DNA of 64,000 nucleotides, taken from Isoetes taiwanensis (Eukaryota; Streptophyta; Lycopodiopsida; Isoetales; Isoetaceae). The stretch is taken from positions 6,941,710 to 7,005,709 of the forward strand of contig JAJEKV010000063.1 of NCBI GenBank assembly GCA_021234155.1. Direction: 5' to 3'. Shown here piece by piece: positions 44,740 to 55,727 of this stretch. Position 1 is the first letter of the stretch; every line of letters starts with the position of its first letter. The notes below the pieces were generated by a model. That model was not told where the DNA came from. It worked only from the letters and a program-made list of their open reading frames with translations, and did no database searches. A program made the translations under genes and the position numbers.

Positions 44740-44777
44740 CCAATAATTCACCTCAATAATTCTACCTCACTATAAAA
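44740..44777 (+). promoter_or_regulatory. C3 core promoter
   Basis: CCCCAATAATTC, then CAATAATTC and CACTATAAAAGC (TATA 44771-44777), 35 bp before the C3 ATG. Confidence 0.75.
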
Positions 44778-44811
44778 GCTTCTCACCGGGGCTAAAGTTC
44801 ATTCCTCTCAC

Positions 44812-45051
44812 ATGGATTATTTGCCTTCATCAATTCACCACATCGAGGCGATCAAGTGCTCAATGAGCCACTCTGATCTTGTTGGTTGCCTAGACAGGCA
44901 TCTTCTTCTTGATCCCTACCTGCGAAGAAAAGCTTTGGGCCGAGATTGCCTGCGTCAATTACAAGTGTAATGATCCATCCGATTTGGCTTCCCGGAGCGA
45001 ATGAGCTATGAGATATCGGGGATCACTACTACAGATCCCGAAGGTGAATGA
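44812..45051 (+). pseudogene. Small gene C3, frameshifted copy
   Basis: Opens MDYLPSSIHHIEAIKCSMSH and LLLDPYLRRKALGRDCLRQL, then stops at 44970. Shifting frame recovers VMIHPIWLPGANEL, and a second shift recovers SYEISGITTTDPEGE with a stop at 45051, matching the C2 C-terminus. Two frameshifts make it a pseudogene beside intact C2. Confidence 0.7.
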
Positions 45052-45375
45052 ATCACTGTTTAGCATTGTATAGTGTAAGAGCTCTTGTGTTGAGATGGAA
45101 ACGCAGAGCGTAACAAATAATAACTAGTCTATTGTAACTTTCATGTTATGAAAGATATAGTAATTATGTAAAAGAGCATTGCATACCTCAAGAGTTCTCA
45201 TCATCGCCCTTAGCTTCTTTAGCCACTAATTCTTGCAACCGAGCCCGAACACTCATTGGGGATCACCATCGACAATGGCCTGGTCTCTACGGCCCAACCA
45301 TAGTCTATTGTTTTCAAAGGTTGGTAGCGTGGCGGGTCATTAGGATTGGGTCTCCAATTCTTGCTCCAACAATCC

Positions 45376-48321
45376 CTATCTTGCATTGCATACGAGGTTC
45401 CCTTTTCGCAACAGGTTCAAACCAAGAGACAAACACCTCTTCATAATGTGGGAGATTAGGGTCTCATTGGGTCCTGTTTCGCAAAAGCCATCCATGTCGA
45501 GGCGGTTATCATGTGGTCCGATTAGCAAGAGCATTCCCTTCTTGACATCTTGGTAGGGGTCGAATATTTCAACTGGGTTCTTGGGTCTACCCGAAAGGCC
45601 CCACGTAATGAGATGCTTCAATGTGCTCATCTACAAACACTCTTTCGGGTTCTTCCAATGCACTTTGCCCTGGTCCGGGCCAGAAATCTGAATGACGGCT
45701 CTACGGGCTGCACGTCACCAAGCACTCGCAGCAAAGGTGGACAGTAGTCAATAACTTCATTCATATATGTGTTGGACCATGACTTATCGCCAGACTCTAG
45801 AAATAGCTGCCCGATTGCATCATGTACTTGGCAATAGAAGCTCTTAATGCACCTATATCTTTCAAGCTCCCATATGGTCTGCGGGACCTTAGGTGACCCT
45901 CTCGGAATCATAGGTAAACCTTGGGCATCCTCCTTCCACATTCTCGATTCCCTTCAGGGGAGCCACTCCCTATGCCCCCGCCTCATCTTGTAGAACATTA
46001 GTGGCCATCCATCCTTCATGCAAAACTTGAAGAGTAGAGGTTCCAAGTGACCACATAAAGCGGTCCTTCTTATCGGGGATAAATCCTTTCACGAATTCCT
46101 TCCAATCGGGGAACCTCTGTCACAAGGTAAGGTGAAGGAGCCTTTGAACTACACTGCCTGAAGAGTTGCATAAGCTCCGGAATAGTCAATGCATCTGATC
46201 TTCTCATTAGAGTAGAGTAGTTTCCAAATAGGGCATCTATGTCATCGTGGGTGTGTCCAACCATCATGAATCCCAGCTGCACTTGATCAAATACACCTAA
46301 CCAAACCAAGTATGACAAGTAAGAGAAAAGATATCTATTCTTATTTCTGACTGAGCAATTATCTAGCTGCAAGTAAAGCCTCCTAGGCAACTTGTTTTGC
46401 TACCATGGGGCCTTTGATAGGAGGCATGAAATCATTTCTCTTGCCATTCATCATTTTTGTCCTAAGGTTATATGTGTTTAAAATTGCTGCACTCCAGCTG
46501 CTTTCAGGACGATCAGTATCTCTCAAATGGCCCCAATTATCCTCAGATTTATTCTCCAGTGTCTTCAAGGTATGATTCAAGGATCCCACATGAAAATTAG
46601 AATCATCAGGCCAGAGGTCCAGTGAGAAGTGGCCCAAGGCACCTATACCATGGCCGTGCATGAGAGCACACCTGTAACGACCTTGGGTCGTTCACCCCTC
46701 CATCTGAGACTTTGCTAGCTTCTCTAGGCGAGGGACCATGGTCTTATTCTGATCCATCTTATCATGTATAATGGTTAAAAGCGTGCTCGGGGAGATCTAT
46801 GCGACAAAGCTCTCCAGGGACCGATAAAGGCTCCTTCATGAAATCACGGGCCGTCATATGTGATTTTCTCTCTATTGCAAGTACCCTTCTTTCGTTTTGA
46901 TCTCCGGTCTTAGCAAGCTTTTCCTTTATGACAATACAGGTGTTACACTTGGAAAATGCTATCCTCTTAGCTATTGCTACCTCACGAATGATTCTCTTTT
47001 CAAGCGACGAAATGACGAAGGAGAAATATGCTTGCCCTGTCATCTCAGAACGGAAATATCTACATCTTGGTGTATATCCTTCTTAGTCAAGACAGAAGGT
47101 AGCCTCTTAACATTTTGTCTGCTACCCTCGCTCGTAATTTTCGAGCGGTGTGGCATCGTCTCTGCGTTTTCATCTATGAACATGGATAGCACAGCATTGC
47201 CAGCCAAAGTATGAGACCTTGGCTTCTTAGACCCAGTATTTCCGTGCTCAGCAATTCGCGGGCGTCATTGAAGAGCTTCTTCCACTTGTAAAAGTGGAAA
47301 TGGGAATGCCATAGGCTTTATGCCATGCTTTCACGCACACCGTTTGTTATTCAACATCGGTTATGGACTACACCATTTTTGAGCAAAGATCTAGCATGTT
47401 ATATGCAAAAGTTGTGCGCTCCGAGGACTTCATGTTCCAGTAAAAGGTTCTCATGCAAGCTATCTCCTGGGATGTAAAATTTGCACAGCATCGTTTCATG
47501 CAGCACAGTGATGACCTGAAGTCTAGAATAGCCTCAAAGACTAGTTTTTCTTTCACATTTAGTCTGTGGCCGGGCGTGTTCGGGTCTCCGATTGACCATC
47601 TTTGTAAAGGTCTCTTTTGGTGATGCCAATTTCGGGTCTAATGGAGTAAGGTTCATTCTCCACATCCTTCTCCTTCACCGCAACCACAAGAGTAGAAACC
47701 GGAATGTTATCAACGAAAGCACGAGGGCTATGGGCCATCTCACAAGGTCATGCGGTTGGGGCATTTTACGCGTGCCCGGCAGCGCAAGATAGAGATCTTT
47801 TTTCGGGCATTGGAAAAATGTTCATGATAGTAGCAGCTATCGAGCCTTCCCCTAACTTCACGCCGACACACAAAGATGGTTTGGATCGGCAAAAACGATA
47901 ACACCATAGGCATAAGCCATGTAGCAAAGCATTCATGCATGAGTGTGCACGCCTTCTCAACTAACTCATCTCTAGAAAGCCCTTGCACATGATTCGTCTC
48001 ATTAGTGGCTAACCCCTCATTCCCTCTCGTCCGCCGGTCTATCCTTTTTATCCGACTCGGTGGGGTGCAAGCTTCCTCATGTCTATCTAGTGGAGCAACA
48101 ATGTCCTTCTTGTACCACAACACAAAAGTCCCCACAGCTTCACCCATTTTTTCTATTTCCAATTCGGGAATTGGTAGCGGTAACTGTCCATCCAGAACAT
48201 TCACAATTGAAACGACAACCATACCCTCCGGGACAGTTGAATTGTGATGGCGCTCGAAATTGTGGACTCTTCCTTCTGCCACCTTTTTCCCCAGCAGATA
48301 CAGCGGAATTACATCAGCCAT
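45376..48321 (-). pseudogene. E2 gene T, DUF8039/DUF7869-type transposase
   Basis: It starts MADVIPLYLLGKKVAEGRVH (48321) and continues LPLPIPELEIEKMGEAVGTF, a DUF8039-like domain (to ~47740). Next come a Cys block LCCMKRCCANFTSQEIACMR (47368-47556), FSKCNTCIVIKEKLAKTGD (46762-47043) and GHFSLDLWPDDSNFHVGSL (46383-46661). RRLYLQLDNCSVRNKNRYLF follows, then LGFMMVGHTHDDIDALFGNY (46070-46390), the DUF7869/RNase H-like signature with acidic residues kept. Then come MWKEDAQGLPMIPRGSPKVP (45627-45941) and a C-terminal part to 45376. Blocks lie in different frames. Some junctions may be introns, but others look like small indels. Better preserved than T1. Divergent from A2. Confidence 0.7.
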
Positions 48322-48339
48322 CCTCCAAACAAGAGGTCG

Positions 48340-48640
48340 TGAATAGCGCGGCCGCGATCCTAGTGAGCAGAAAGCACTGTGATCATAAACCACTACAAAA
48401 AATATGAACTGAAAAATAAGAAATGGTCACGACATTCGCCACCGCGATCTTATCGAGCATGGGTAAGAACGCGGTCGCGCTAGTTGCAAGCATTCACACT
48501 AGCTGTTCCAATAAGAACTCGTGCAAATCAAATTTCGAGGCTAGCTAGTGGGTTCAACTCTAAGTTATCGATATCTGGGAGTTCTTTGGTCAATAGCAAG
48601 TGTAGATGGTTGAAGGTATCGCGACCGCGATCTCGTGGAG
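48340..48640. repeat. E2 palindrome copies upstream of gene T
   Basis: Degenerate copies of the E2 motif: GCGCGGCCGCGATCC (48346), ACCGCGATCTTATCG (48441), GAACGCGGTCGCGC (48467) and TATCGCGACCGCGATCTCG (48617). Confidence 0.75.
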
Positions 48641-48999
48641 CACCAAAGTTAAACGATTGACTTACAGAATAAGGCATTACTCCTACCTCACAGAATACGG
48701 TGTTTAGTGTCATAAAAACAGTGTTTAGTTTCATCCACATAGAGAAAGAAAGTATATACTTGAAACACGTTTACATTGTATAATAAACACACCAGAGTGC
48801 ACAGTTTTGCTTAGAACATCTATTTTTACATAGTTGCAACAAAGTATCAGGAGGTATCTTATCAATCCATGCAATACATAGTGAATGTTAGTGCAGAGAC
48901 TCGGAGGTTGCAGTTATAATTGAAATTCAGTGCATTGCTGATACGTACAGTTCACTTCAGTGAGGGATATGCATCAGAATAGGCCTTTTACCTCGGGAG

Positions 49000-49620
49000 A
49001 AACCCTGAATTCGATGCAGTTGCAGAATTCCGAATTGCAAGCGGATTATCAGCGCCCTCGTCAGCGCCTTCAATGGATGCGGAATTCTGCAGCAAATCCT
49101 TGCCCAAACTTGGCCCAGCTTAGGCGCAGCTCCAGCGCCTCGAAGATCTTGCAAAACAATGAAATTTGAATTGGCTTTTCCCGCTTTCTCGAATTGGTTT
49201 GTTCTCGAATTCAAATTTTGCAGTCGTTGTCCGTCCGTAAACCGGATATTTTGGAGGCATTTATGGCTGGATAAAGTGTCAGGTCCGAAATTATGACCCG
49301 AAATTGAACGCGGACGTCTAAGTGGATAAAGACCTTTCGTACGGGTTACTGGCCTTTCCGGACGGGTATATTCGCACGACCGCATTAATGTCAGGGAATA
49401 AATACGGGCGGCCGGCCGGTAATTATTACTGCCGGCGTACGACGCCATTATGGCTGGCACGTTTTTTCACGCGCCATCATGAGGGGCGGGCATTTAATTT
49501 CCGCGGCCGCGTTCTATAAATTGAAACTCAAAACATTCAAAAACTAATTTCTACTCCGCGATTTCATTCAGCGCCTAGCGCCTTCGACCTCCGAGCGCTC
49601 CCCGACCCACTCCAAAAAAA
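49000..49620. promoter_or_regulatory. E2 divergent promoter region with AGCGCC units and TATA
   Basis: Contains several AGCGCC/GGCGC units (49048-49140 and 49566-49600), CGGCCGGCCGG (49411), CGCGGCCGCG (49501) and a TATA element TTCTATAAATTG (49512-49523), about 140 bp before the A2 ATG. E1 has the same hexamer type in the same interval. Confidence 0.5.
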
Positions 49621-49706
49621 CCCATATTTCGTACTGAACCAGCGCCCGCGATCCCATGGCACCTAAGGACTCCGTCAGAGAAGGTATTTTCTAACATTTC
49701 AGCTCA

Positions 49707-50110
49707 GCAAGATCGCGGCCGCGATCTTGCCTACTAGAACTTCTATTGTTTTCATAAGTATAGATGCTCAGCAAGATCGCGGTCGCGGTCTTGCTTGATA
49801 GGTTTTATAATTTCTAGATAGCGTTCTTCATAAGTGTAGCTGCTCATCAAGATCGCGGCCGCGGTCTTGCTTGATTGGTTTTATAATTTCCAGATAGCGG
49901 TCTTCATAAGTGTAGCTGCTCATCAAGATCGCGGCCGCGGTCTGGCTGAGCATAGATTTTCTTTATTGCGATGTTCATCAGTACTAGTGTAGTAGGTCAT
50001 TAGTTTCGCGACAGCGATGTTTTCTTGCCGTGCTTAAGTGCTACACAAAGTCGCGGCCGCGATTGTGTGGAGTTCTATTTTTAGCTTGGCGGGGATCGCG
50101 GTCGCGTTTT
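49707..50110. repeat. E2 palindrome cluster in gene A intron 1
   Basis: A perfect 24-bp palindrome (half GCAAGATCGCGG) is at 49707-49730. Near-perfect copies are at 49771-49794, 49847-49870, 49923-49944, 50043-50068 and 50092. The middle copies share a ~76-bp unit including TTTTATAATTTC.AGATAGCG and TTCATAAGTGTAG.TGCTCA. Confidence 0.92.
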
Positions 50111-51764
50111 TCTCTGATGGTTTAAACCTCTTTATTGCACCACATTATGCGACCTACCGGGCACTCACCACTGAGCTTTTGTTTACAAAGACTTGCTCTC
50201 TTCCGAGGACCGGATGTCGAGCCACCCGTATTATAACCCCTTCCAATGAAAGGAAATGGTGTATCGAGATTGCATGTGCTATACCGCGACATTAAGGGTG
50301 ATCGCAGAAAAGGAAAGGACGGCCTGCTTTTCGCGGACCGAAAAAAGCTGAGGACGTTGAACAAGTTGGCATAGTGGTGGCAATGTGGGAAGGCACGAAG
50401 AACAATGTGCAAGATGCCATCATATGCAGCATTGAGGACCCACAAGCATTGCAGTTTCTGGAGTACATTTTGAAATGGCGCAATTATGACCCGTCTTTGA
50501 TGACAGCCAGCAAAATGAACAAGCCAGCCACAGGGAAAAACGTCCCGACGTCAGCTAAGGGGTATGGCTGGTTGTTGCCATCCTATGAATCTCTCTCTTT
50601 GTCAGGTATAAAGGGAAACAGAGACATATTGCTCGGGTTCTCGACATACAGAAATGGTTTGTCTACAGACAAGAAGCCTCCGAGCTGTGCCTTGAAAGCG
50701 GTTCGGGACGAGAAGATGCCCTCCGTGATGGACACCAATTGGCTAAGAGCCGTGGCCAAGAAAAAGAGTGTGAAGCCTATTGCTACTTTGGGAGAGACCT
50801 CAGCACCAAAAGAAATTGCTCAAGAACCACAATCCACGATAAACCCCTCCGGTATTGTTAACCCTACTCTTCCTATTGCTATGAAGGCCCCAGATAGCAA
50901 TACATCTGGTGGATTTATTCCAAAAAAATTCCCTCCTTTCAAAATTAGCCTTAAGAATCTGACACCTCGTGAGGATAGCCCGCAGCCCAGCAGTTCTCAA
51001 ACCCCGATTCATTTAATGCCTCCTCTAAACTAGCATTGACATGGCCCCAAGCTTTTTGCCATTCCAAATGAGTTGAAGTTCAATCAAGAGGAACGCGAAG
51101 ATGGCGAGCAAACCACTTTAAGCTTGAACAGTTCAAAAGGTTCTACCCCTTAGGGGTTAATTGGTTTACAAAGATTTCTATTTTTATTGTGAACCCGCAC
51201 CAAAGCAAACTTGACACACGAACGCGGTCAAATGACCATGTTCAAACTCTGGTTAAAAGCTTCAAGACATACCCGCGAGAGGTCCTCACCCTCGCCGACG
51301 CCGTCCGTTTGACCCTATTACCAGGTAACTAATTCTTTATCTTTTGGACACTCGTTATGTAGATTTGACCTGACGGTTGTCTATCTTTCAGGAGGAGGGT
51401 GACATGGAGCAATCCAGAAGATTTGAAGGGCAAGAAATTTTATATTATTTCTGGCAACCACAGTATTTGTGCTGCACAACTCCTTTGTTCGGTCGTCGGC
51501 GAGTTCGAGCAGCAACGAGAATTTGCCAAAGTATATGCTAGAAGAAGATCGAGGGTGCTGAACGGAAATCTTACAGACAAGGAATATATAGAGTTGAGTA
51601 TTCAATGCAACGAAGTAATTGCAAAACACCGCGGTACTGAGAGCCACCGATTGAAAACTCGCGAACAACGGTCATCAGCACAAGGCTTATGGTTGCCCTC
51701 CACAAGGACCTATAGGGACAGCTAAAACTTCAGCTTGGAAGGTATTTATTTGTTTTCTACTCGC

Positions 51765-51788
51765 CAAGTTCGCGGCCGCGATCTTGAT
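51765..51788. repeat. E2 palindrome in a late intron of gene A
   Basis: GCCAAGTTCGCGGCCGCGAT followed by CTTG. One mismatched pair; isolated copy between two coding blocks. Confidence 0.85.
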
Positions 51789-52300
51789 GACCTTGAAATT
51801 GCTTCTGCAGGATTTCCATGAAATTGCAACGACCACCTTGAAAGTGCAGGAGCTTAAGGATGAAAAGCAATTCATTTTTATGGATGAGAAGGTTTTCAAG
51901 AAGTTAATGGAAGTTCTTGGGCTCGTGGGTGAGTCGTAAACTCAGTGACGATCATGATGAGTTTCCAGACAAGCCATCCAAAGACTTCTTTAACAAGACC
52001 TGGCTCCGGTTACTACGAGGTATGTCGAATGCAGAGTTGTCACAGCTGCTCGATGAGATTATAGAAGGCAAGACCTATTTAAAGGTGCAGTCAGGTTATA
52101 GCGGGAGATTTGATTGCAGACAACGGGCAATTGACATCAGAACCCTCACTTTTATGAGGCGCGAAATTTTGTCTTATGCCTCAAATTTGCTGCAAAAGGA
52201 TTTCGATAGCTGGGAGGAATTGCTTCAGGCTTTTCCTGATTTCACTGAACAGAGAATACTGGATATATCGATAATCGATACTGAGAACGCGGAAGGCTAA

Positions 52301-53560
52301 CTATAACAAGGATCATACAAGAGGGTAACCTACCGTAGCCTTTTGGAGCCAATCGGGGAATATTCTAAAGCGAGAAGAGGCTAGAAAAAGAAAGGAAAAG
52401 AAAAAATATTGTCATAGCAAAGGACAAAGGATGGCATCCCTACTTCCTCCCAAGTGTCGAGAATATTAATCGATATTTATTGACATCCGAGGGATAAAAA
52501 GGTATGGGATTGCAAGAAATACACAGATCTATTTACAAGGATAGCTACCATGACGGATGCCAAAGTTTATCACTTGGTCATTATCATGCGCTCAGTGAAT
52601 TTGCCCAATTGCTTGTTCAGTCAGAAGCAAATTCAGGGCGGTGGCTACCTATCTTTAGGTTCCTATGAAGAAATGGGATGGGAGAGCAAAAGAAGGGTGA
52701 AAGAACATCAATACTTTATTAGTCATACTAGTAATGGTGCCCAGCATTGCTGGGCATAATTTGAAAATCTGTAAATGCTGAAAACTTGTACGTTTGCATA
52801 GAGAAACTTCTGGGCCCTTGGATCATCTTGGGAGCATAGAGAAACTTCTGGGCCCTTGGATCATCTTGGAAGCATGTAGGAATAATTGTTGAGGTTGTTT
52901 CCATATTTTAATTTATGTTGTTCATATCTACAAAAGTACACATTGCAGAGCTAAGGCATAGTACAGTATGAGAGCTAGGGCTATGAATGATATGTTTGCT
53001 AATTAAAAGTGAAGAAAGCCTAAGACATTTTTTTGCATGACAACATTATCTTTTTTGTTACTGTATAAGAGCTAGGGCTATGAATGATATGTTAGATAAT
53101 TAAAAGTGAAGAAAGCCTAAGACATTTTTTTGCATGACAACATTATCTTTTTTGTTACTGCACTGGTTGCTATTAATGTTTGAAAAAGTAAAGGAGCTTT
53201 TGCACCAAGTAATATTCTGGTCGATGGTAATGTTAAAATTGTAGAGAATGTTGCTAACAATAATGGTGCAAATCTCAAGTACATGGGATAGGTTGCAATA
53301 CAATAAGTTGGCTATTTGTTAACTTCTACAATATTCCTAACAATAATGGTGCAAATCTCAAGTACATGAGATAGATTGCAATACAATAAGCTGGTACTCT
53401 GAACCTGCCTTTGAATCAGCTATTTAGTTTAAGTACTTCATTTGACTTTTGCTCTGATCGATTCTCCGAGACTATTTTGTTCCCCTTCATCTATGTTTGT
53501 TGGCTGAAACATATTTCTTCCTCGGCTGCTGCCTAGTTGTTTTTGGCATTTGGCGCTCAA
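52301..53560. other. Intergenic with short tandem duplications
   Basis: No gene seen. Duplications: 38 bp at 52795-52870 (CATAGAGAAACTTCTGGGCC), about 94 bp at 52968-53160 (GAGAGCTAGGGCTATGAATG / AAGAGCTAGG...), and about 70 bp at 53264-53390 (AATGGTGCAAATCTCAAG). Confidence 0.7.
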
Positions 53561-53814
53561 GTCTGAGGTTTCTCTGTGTGCCTTTTGTTTATGTTTGAAG
53601 ATGTGCCGCTACTTACGGTTGTAACGTTTGCAAATATTTCAAGCTTATTCGCAAAATATGACAAATTTTCAAGCCGGACCGGGTGATTATGGCAAAACAT
53701 TGCCCAAGTATCAATTATATGGCAGAGCTTTGACATGGCAGAAGTGCTTGCCCTTATGATGGAATGCACCATATGGGTGGCTGAAAAACATTGTTTGAGC
53801 CATGTATGGCACAA

Positions 53815-55030
53815 TTAGCCCTCTACAACCATTTCCAGGCAAGTTTTCGGGCTTATTGCATCCTACAAAACACAATGTTGATAGTAGATAACAAAAGAGG
53901 TACCACATAATTGCTGATCTTTCAATATCATACCATAAAAACATCAAACTCGTCCATTGCACGAAAAGGTGACTCAATCATTGAATGCAATGCTAGTGCA
54001 AAACTTAGAGTTGAGAATGACCGATTCCCACCTGTAAAGTTAAATAGTGTGAGCATTATTTGGAATGGTAAAGTTAAAATTGAAAGTTACGCTTGGGGAT
54101 ACCAGATAAGGCACGTGTATCATTCACAGACATCCTTGAATTTTCTTGAGGCATTTGCACCTGCATCAGACAGCAACGAAAGATAAAAAGAAATCACTTG
54201 ACCCAAAAAGAGGGATGTAATACTCACTTGTAATAAGAGTTCTCTTGAAACATAGTCAACCTGAACGTGGCCCATGAAACCCTTTTTAGCTAACTGGTTA
54301 TTGAATCTGTTACCAAATTTTAACAATGCTTAGCACATGTCAATGATACAAAATTCTGTATAAACCAGCATACTTCCATGCAAGATGTCGACGAATATAC
54401 TCAGCATTCCGTTTAAACTTTGTTTCTATATCCTGAATTGCTCCTTTTATAATCTGAAAACATAACTTCTCTAAGTAGCAGCCAATTACAATAATATTGA
54501 AATGCAGATGAGTATTCCACAGCGCACATTTATTTTTGCAGCGACCTGGTCCATGGTAAATCTCTTTCTTTGCAGTTGTTTCTTAACTTTACCATAAGAT
54601 AGAATACAACGGAGGTTGTTTTCTTGTGGCAATAAGGTTGCCGTATAAAAGAACTGCAAGCAACATAGATCATGTTAGAGATGGAAGAGGGAAGTTTGTG
54701 TTACAATGACTGCAATGTACCACCCCTTTGCCCCAACGCTGGATGTTAACACATACGAAATGAAAATAAAGTTATAAAACACACATTCTAAATATTTCCT
54801 AAATGCAGTACTACCTCGAACTTTTCCTTATCAGAGCCTGTGTGAAAAAGCTTCAGACTCTTGTCCTGAGACATAATAACGCAAGGGTTTTGCACATCTA
54901 TCTACAAAATGAGCTACAGTATGTCAGATGATGAAAACACTGTAAATTGCCAAAGAGTTAAAACGCCTCTTACATCAAAATGAACCATTAACTCTTTAAG
55001 GTCTTTTCTTTTTAATGAGTTTCTTCTCCA
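53815..55030 (-). CDS. SMC6-like: Shortened SMC6-like gene
   Basis: Exons with consensus splice sites and matching phase: 54974-~55030 (start uncertain), 54815-54901, 54528-54653, 54374-54453, 54228-54306, 54103-54160, 53934-54031, 53815-53862. They read [121 protein letters not shown] and [11 protein letters not shown], then TAA. This is SMC6: the MSQDKS segment of the N-lobe, then the C-lobe with signature LSGGNRS (usually LSGGERS) and Walker B AMDEFD. Walker A, the hinge and nearly all coiled coil are absent, and the end is cut before the ITPHD region. The exons from 54901 on sum to 576 nt, in frame. SMC6 acts in the SMC5/6 DNA-repair complex; this short form cannot make the normal rod. 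Confidence 0.8.
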
Positions 55031-55039
55031 ATGCGGATT

Positions 55040-55720
55040 TTGCAATAAGTACAAAAATGCTCACGATGCAATGAGTTTTGAAAAATCTGCTAAGAGTCTA
55101 AGTTCGGTGCAGATACATCATTGCTCAATTCATATTCAACAAATGTCTACACTTAACTGTCATTTTCTTTCTGCAAGCTCTAAAGGTTCTGAACGGAGAG
55201 AGAGCAGTAACTAACCTTGCCAGTCTCTCATGCAAAAGAGATTTCCAGACTCTGCAATGCAGCGTTCTATTATAATCTTTTCCCCATATATCTCATGTCT
55301 AAACGCACCACACTGAATGCAGCCTAGCCAAATCGTGGCTTTAGAAAATCGGCACTCTAGCATCCAGATTTGCTTTTAGATCCATAGCCTCTAGATCCAA
55401 ACTATCAGGAGAGCCCTATTTCCAGTATCGACCCATGACTACCAGACCATCATATTTTTGGTAAAGGTCATACCAGGCCATCTCAGTTCTTTTGCAGACT
55501 CGAGTTTCTTGGATGCAAGCAACAACTCAGAAGTTTTTCTGCATAAGAAGATATTAGATGGAATAGAAAACAAATGAAGAAAAAAAAGATAAGAAAGCTT
55601 AGCTTACTTCAGAAAGGACGACACTTCAGATCCAGCTGAAAGAGACAGAGGTTTAGTCGAATATATGCTCCACTCCTCCAAGGCGGTGCCGCATGCCATA
55701 ACTATGGATCGAAGACTAAG
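55040..55720. other. No gene recognised
   Basis: Between the SMC6-like and GT47 fragments. I looked for the SMC6 P-loop (GxxGxGKS) on the minus strand and did not find it. Confidence 0.4.
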
Positions 55721-55727
55721 AAGGATC

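Larger units (their letters stand above)
43914..52300 (-). mobile_element. Element E2, E1-related, inverted, ends not defined
   Basis: Gene order C2-C3-T2-A2 mirrors C1-T1-A1 of E1 in reverse orientation, with homologous proteins but different palindromes. Coordinates mark the coding core, not true termini. Protein-level divergence from E1 is large, so the two belong to separate, long-diverged lineages. Confidence 0.6.
49656..52300 (+). pseudogene. E2 gene A, multi-exon, with ParB-like segment
   Basis: Exon 1 (49656-49683) encodes MAPKDSVRE and ends in phase 1 at GTATTT. The long first intron carries the palindromes. Conserved blocks: LFIAPHYATYR (50130), FLEYILKWRNYDPSLMTASK with GNRDILLGFSTYRNGL (50374-50720), and PKKFPPFKISLKNLTPRED (50920). 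Then NDHVQTLVKSFKTYP (51220-51265) and, after a GTAACT..TTTCAG intron, WSNPEDLKGKKFYIISGNHS (51405-51464), ICAAQLL. This is the ParB/sulfiredoxin-like layout with GNHS in place of GERR. The C-terminal 51917-52300 is helical (FFNKTWLRLLRGMSNAELSQ) and ends in TAA. One intron join does not keep phase, so the copy may be mildly damaged. Confidence 0.6.

Noticed and set aside
55040-55720. SMC6 Walker A exon upstream of the SMC6-like fragment
   Set aside because: No GxxGxGKS-type motif in any minus-strand frame of this interval.
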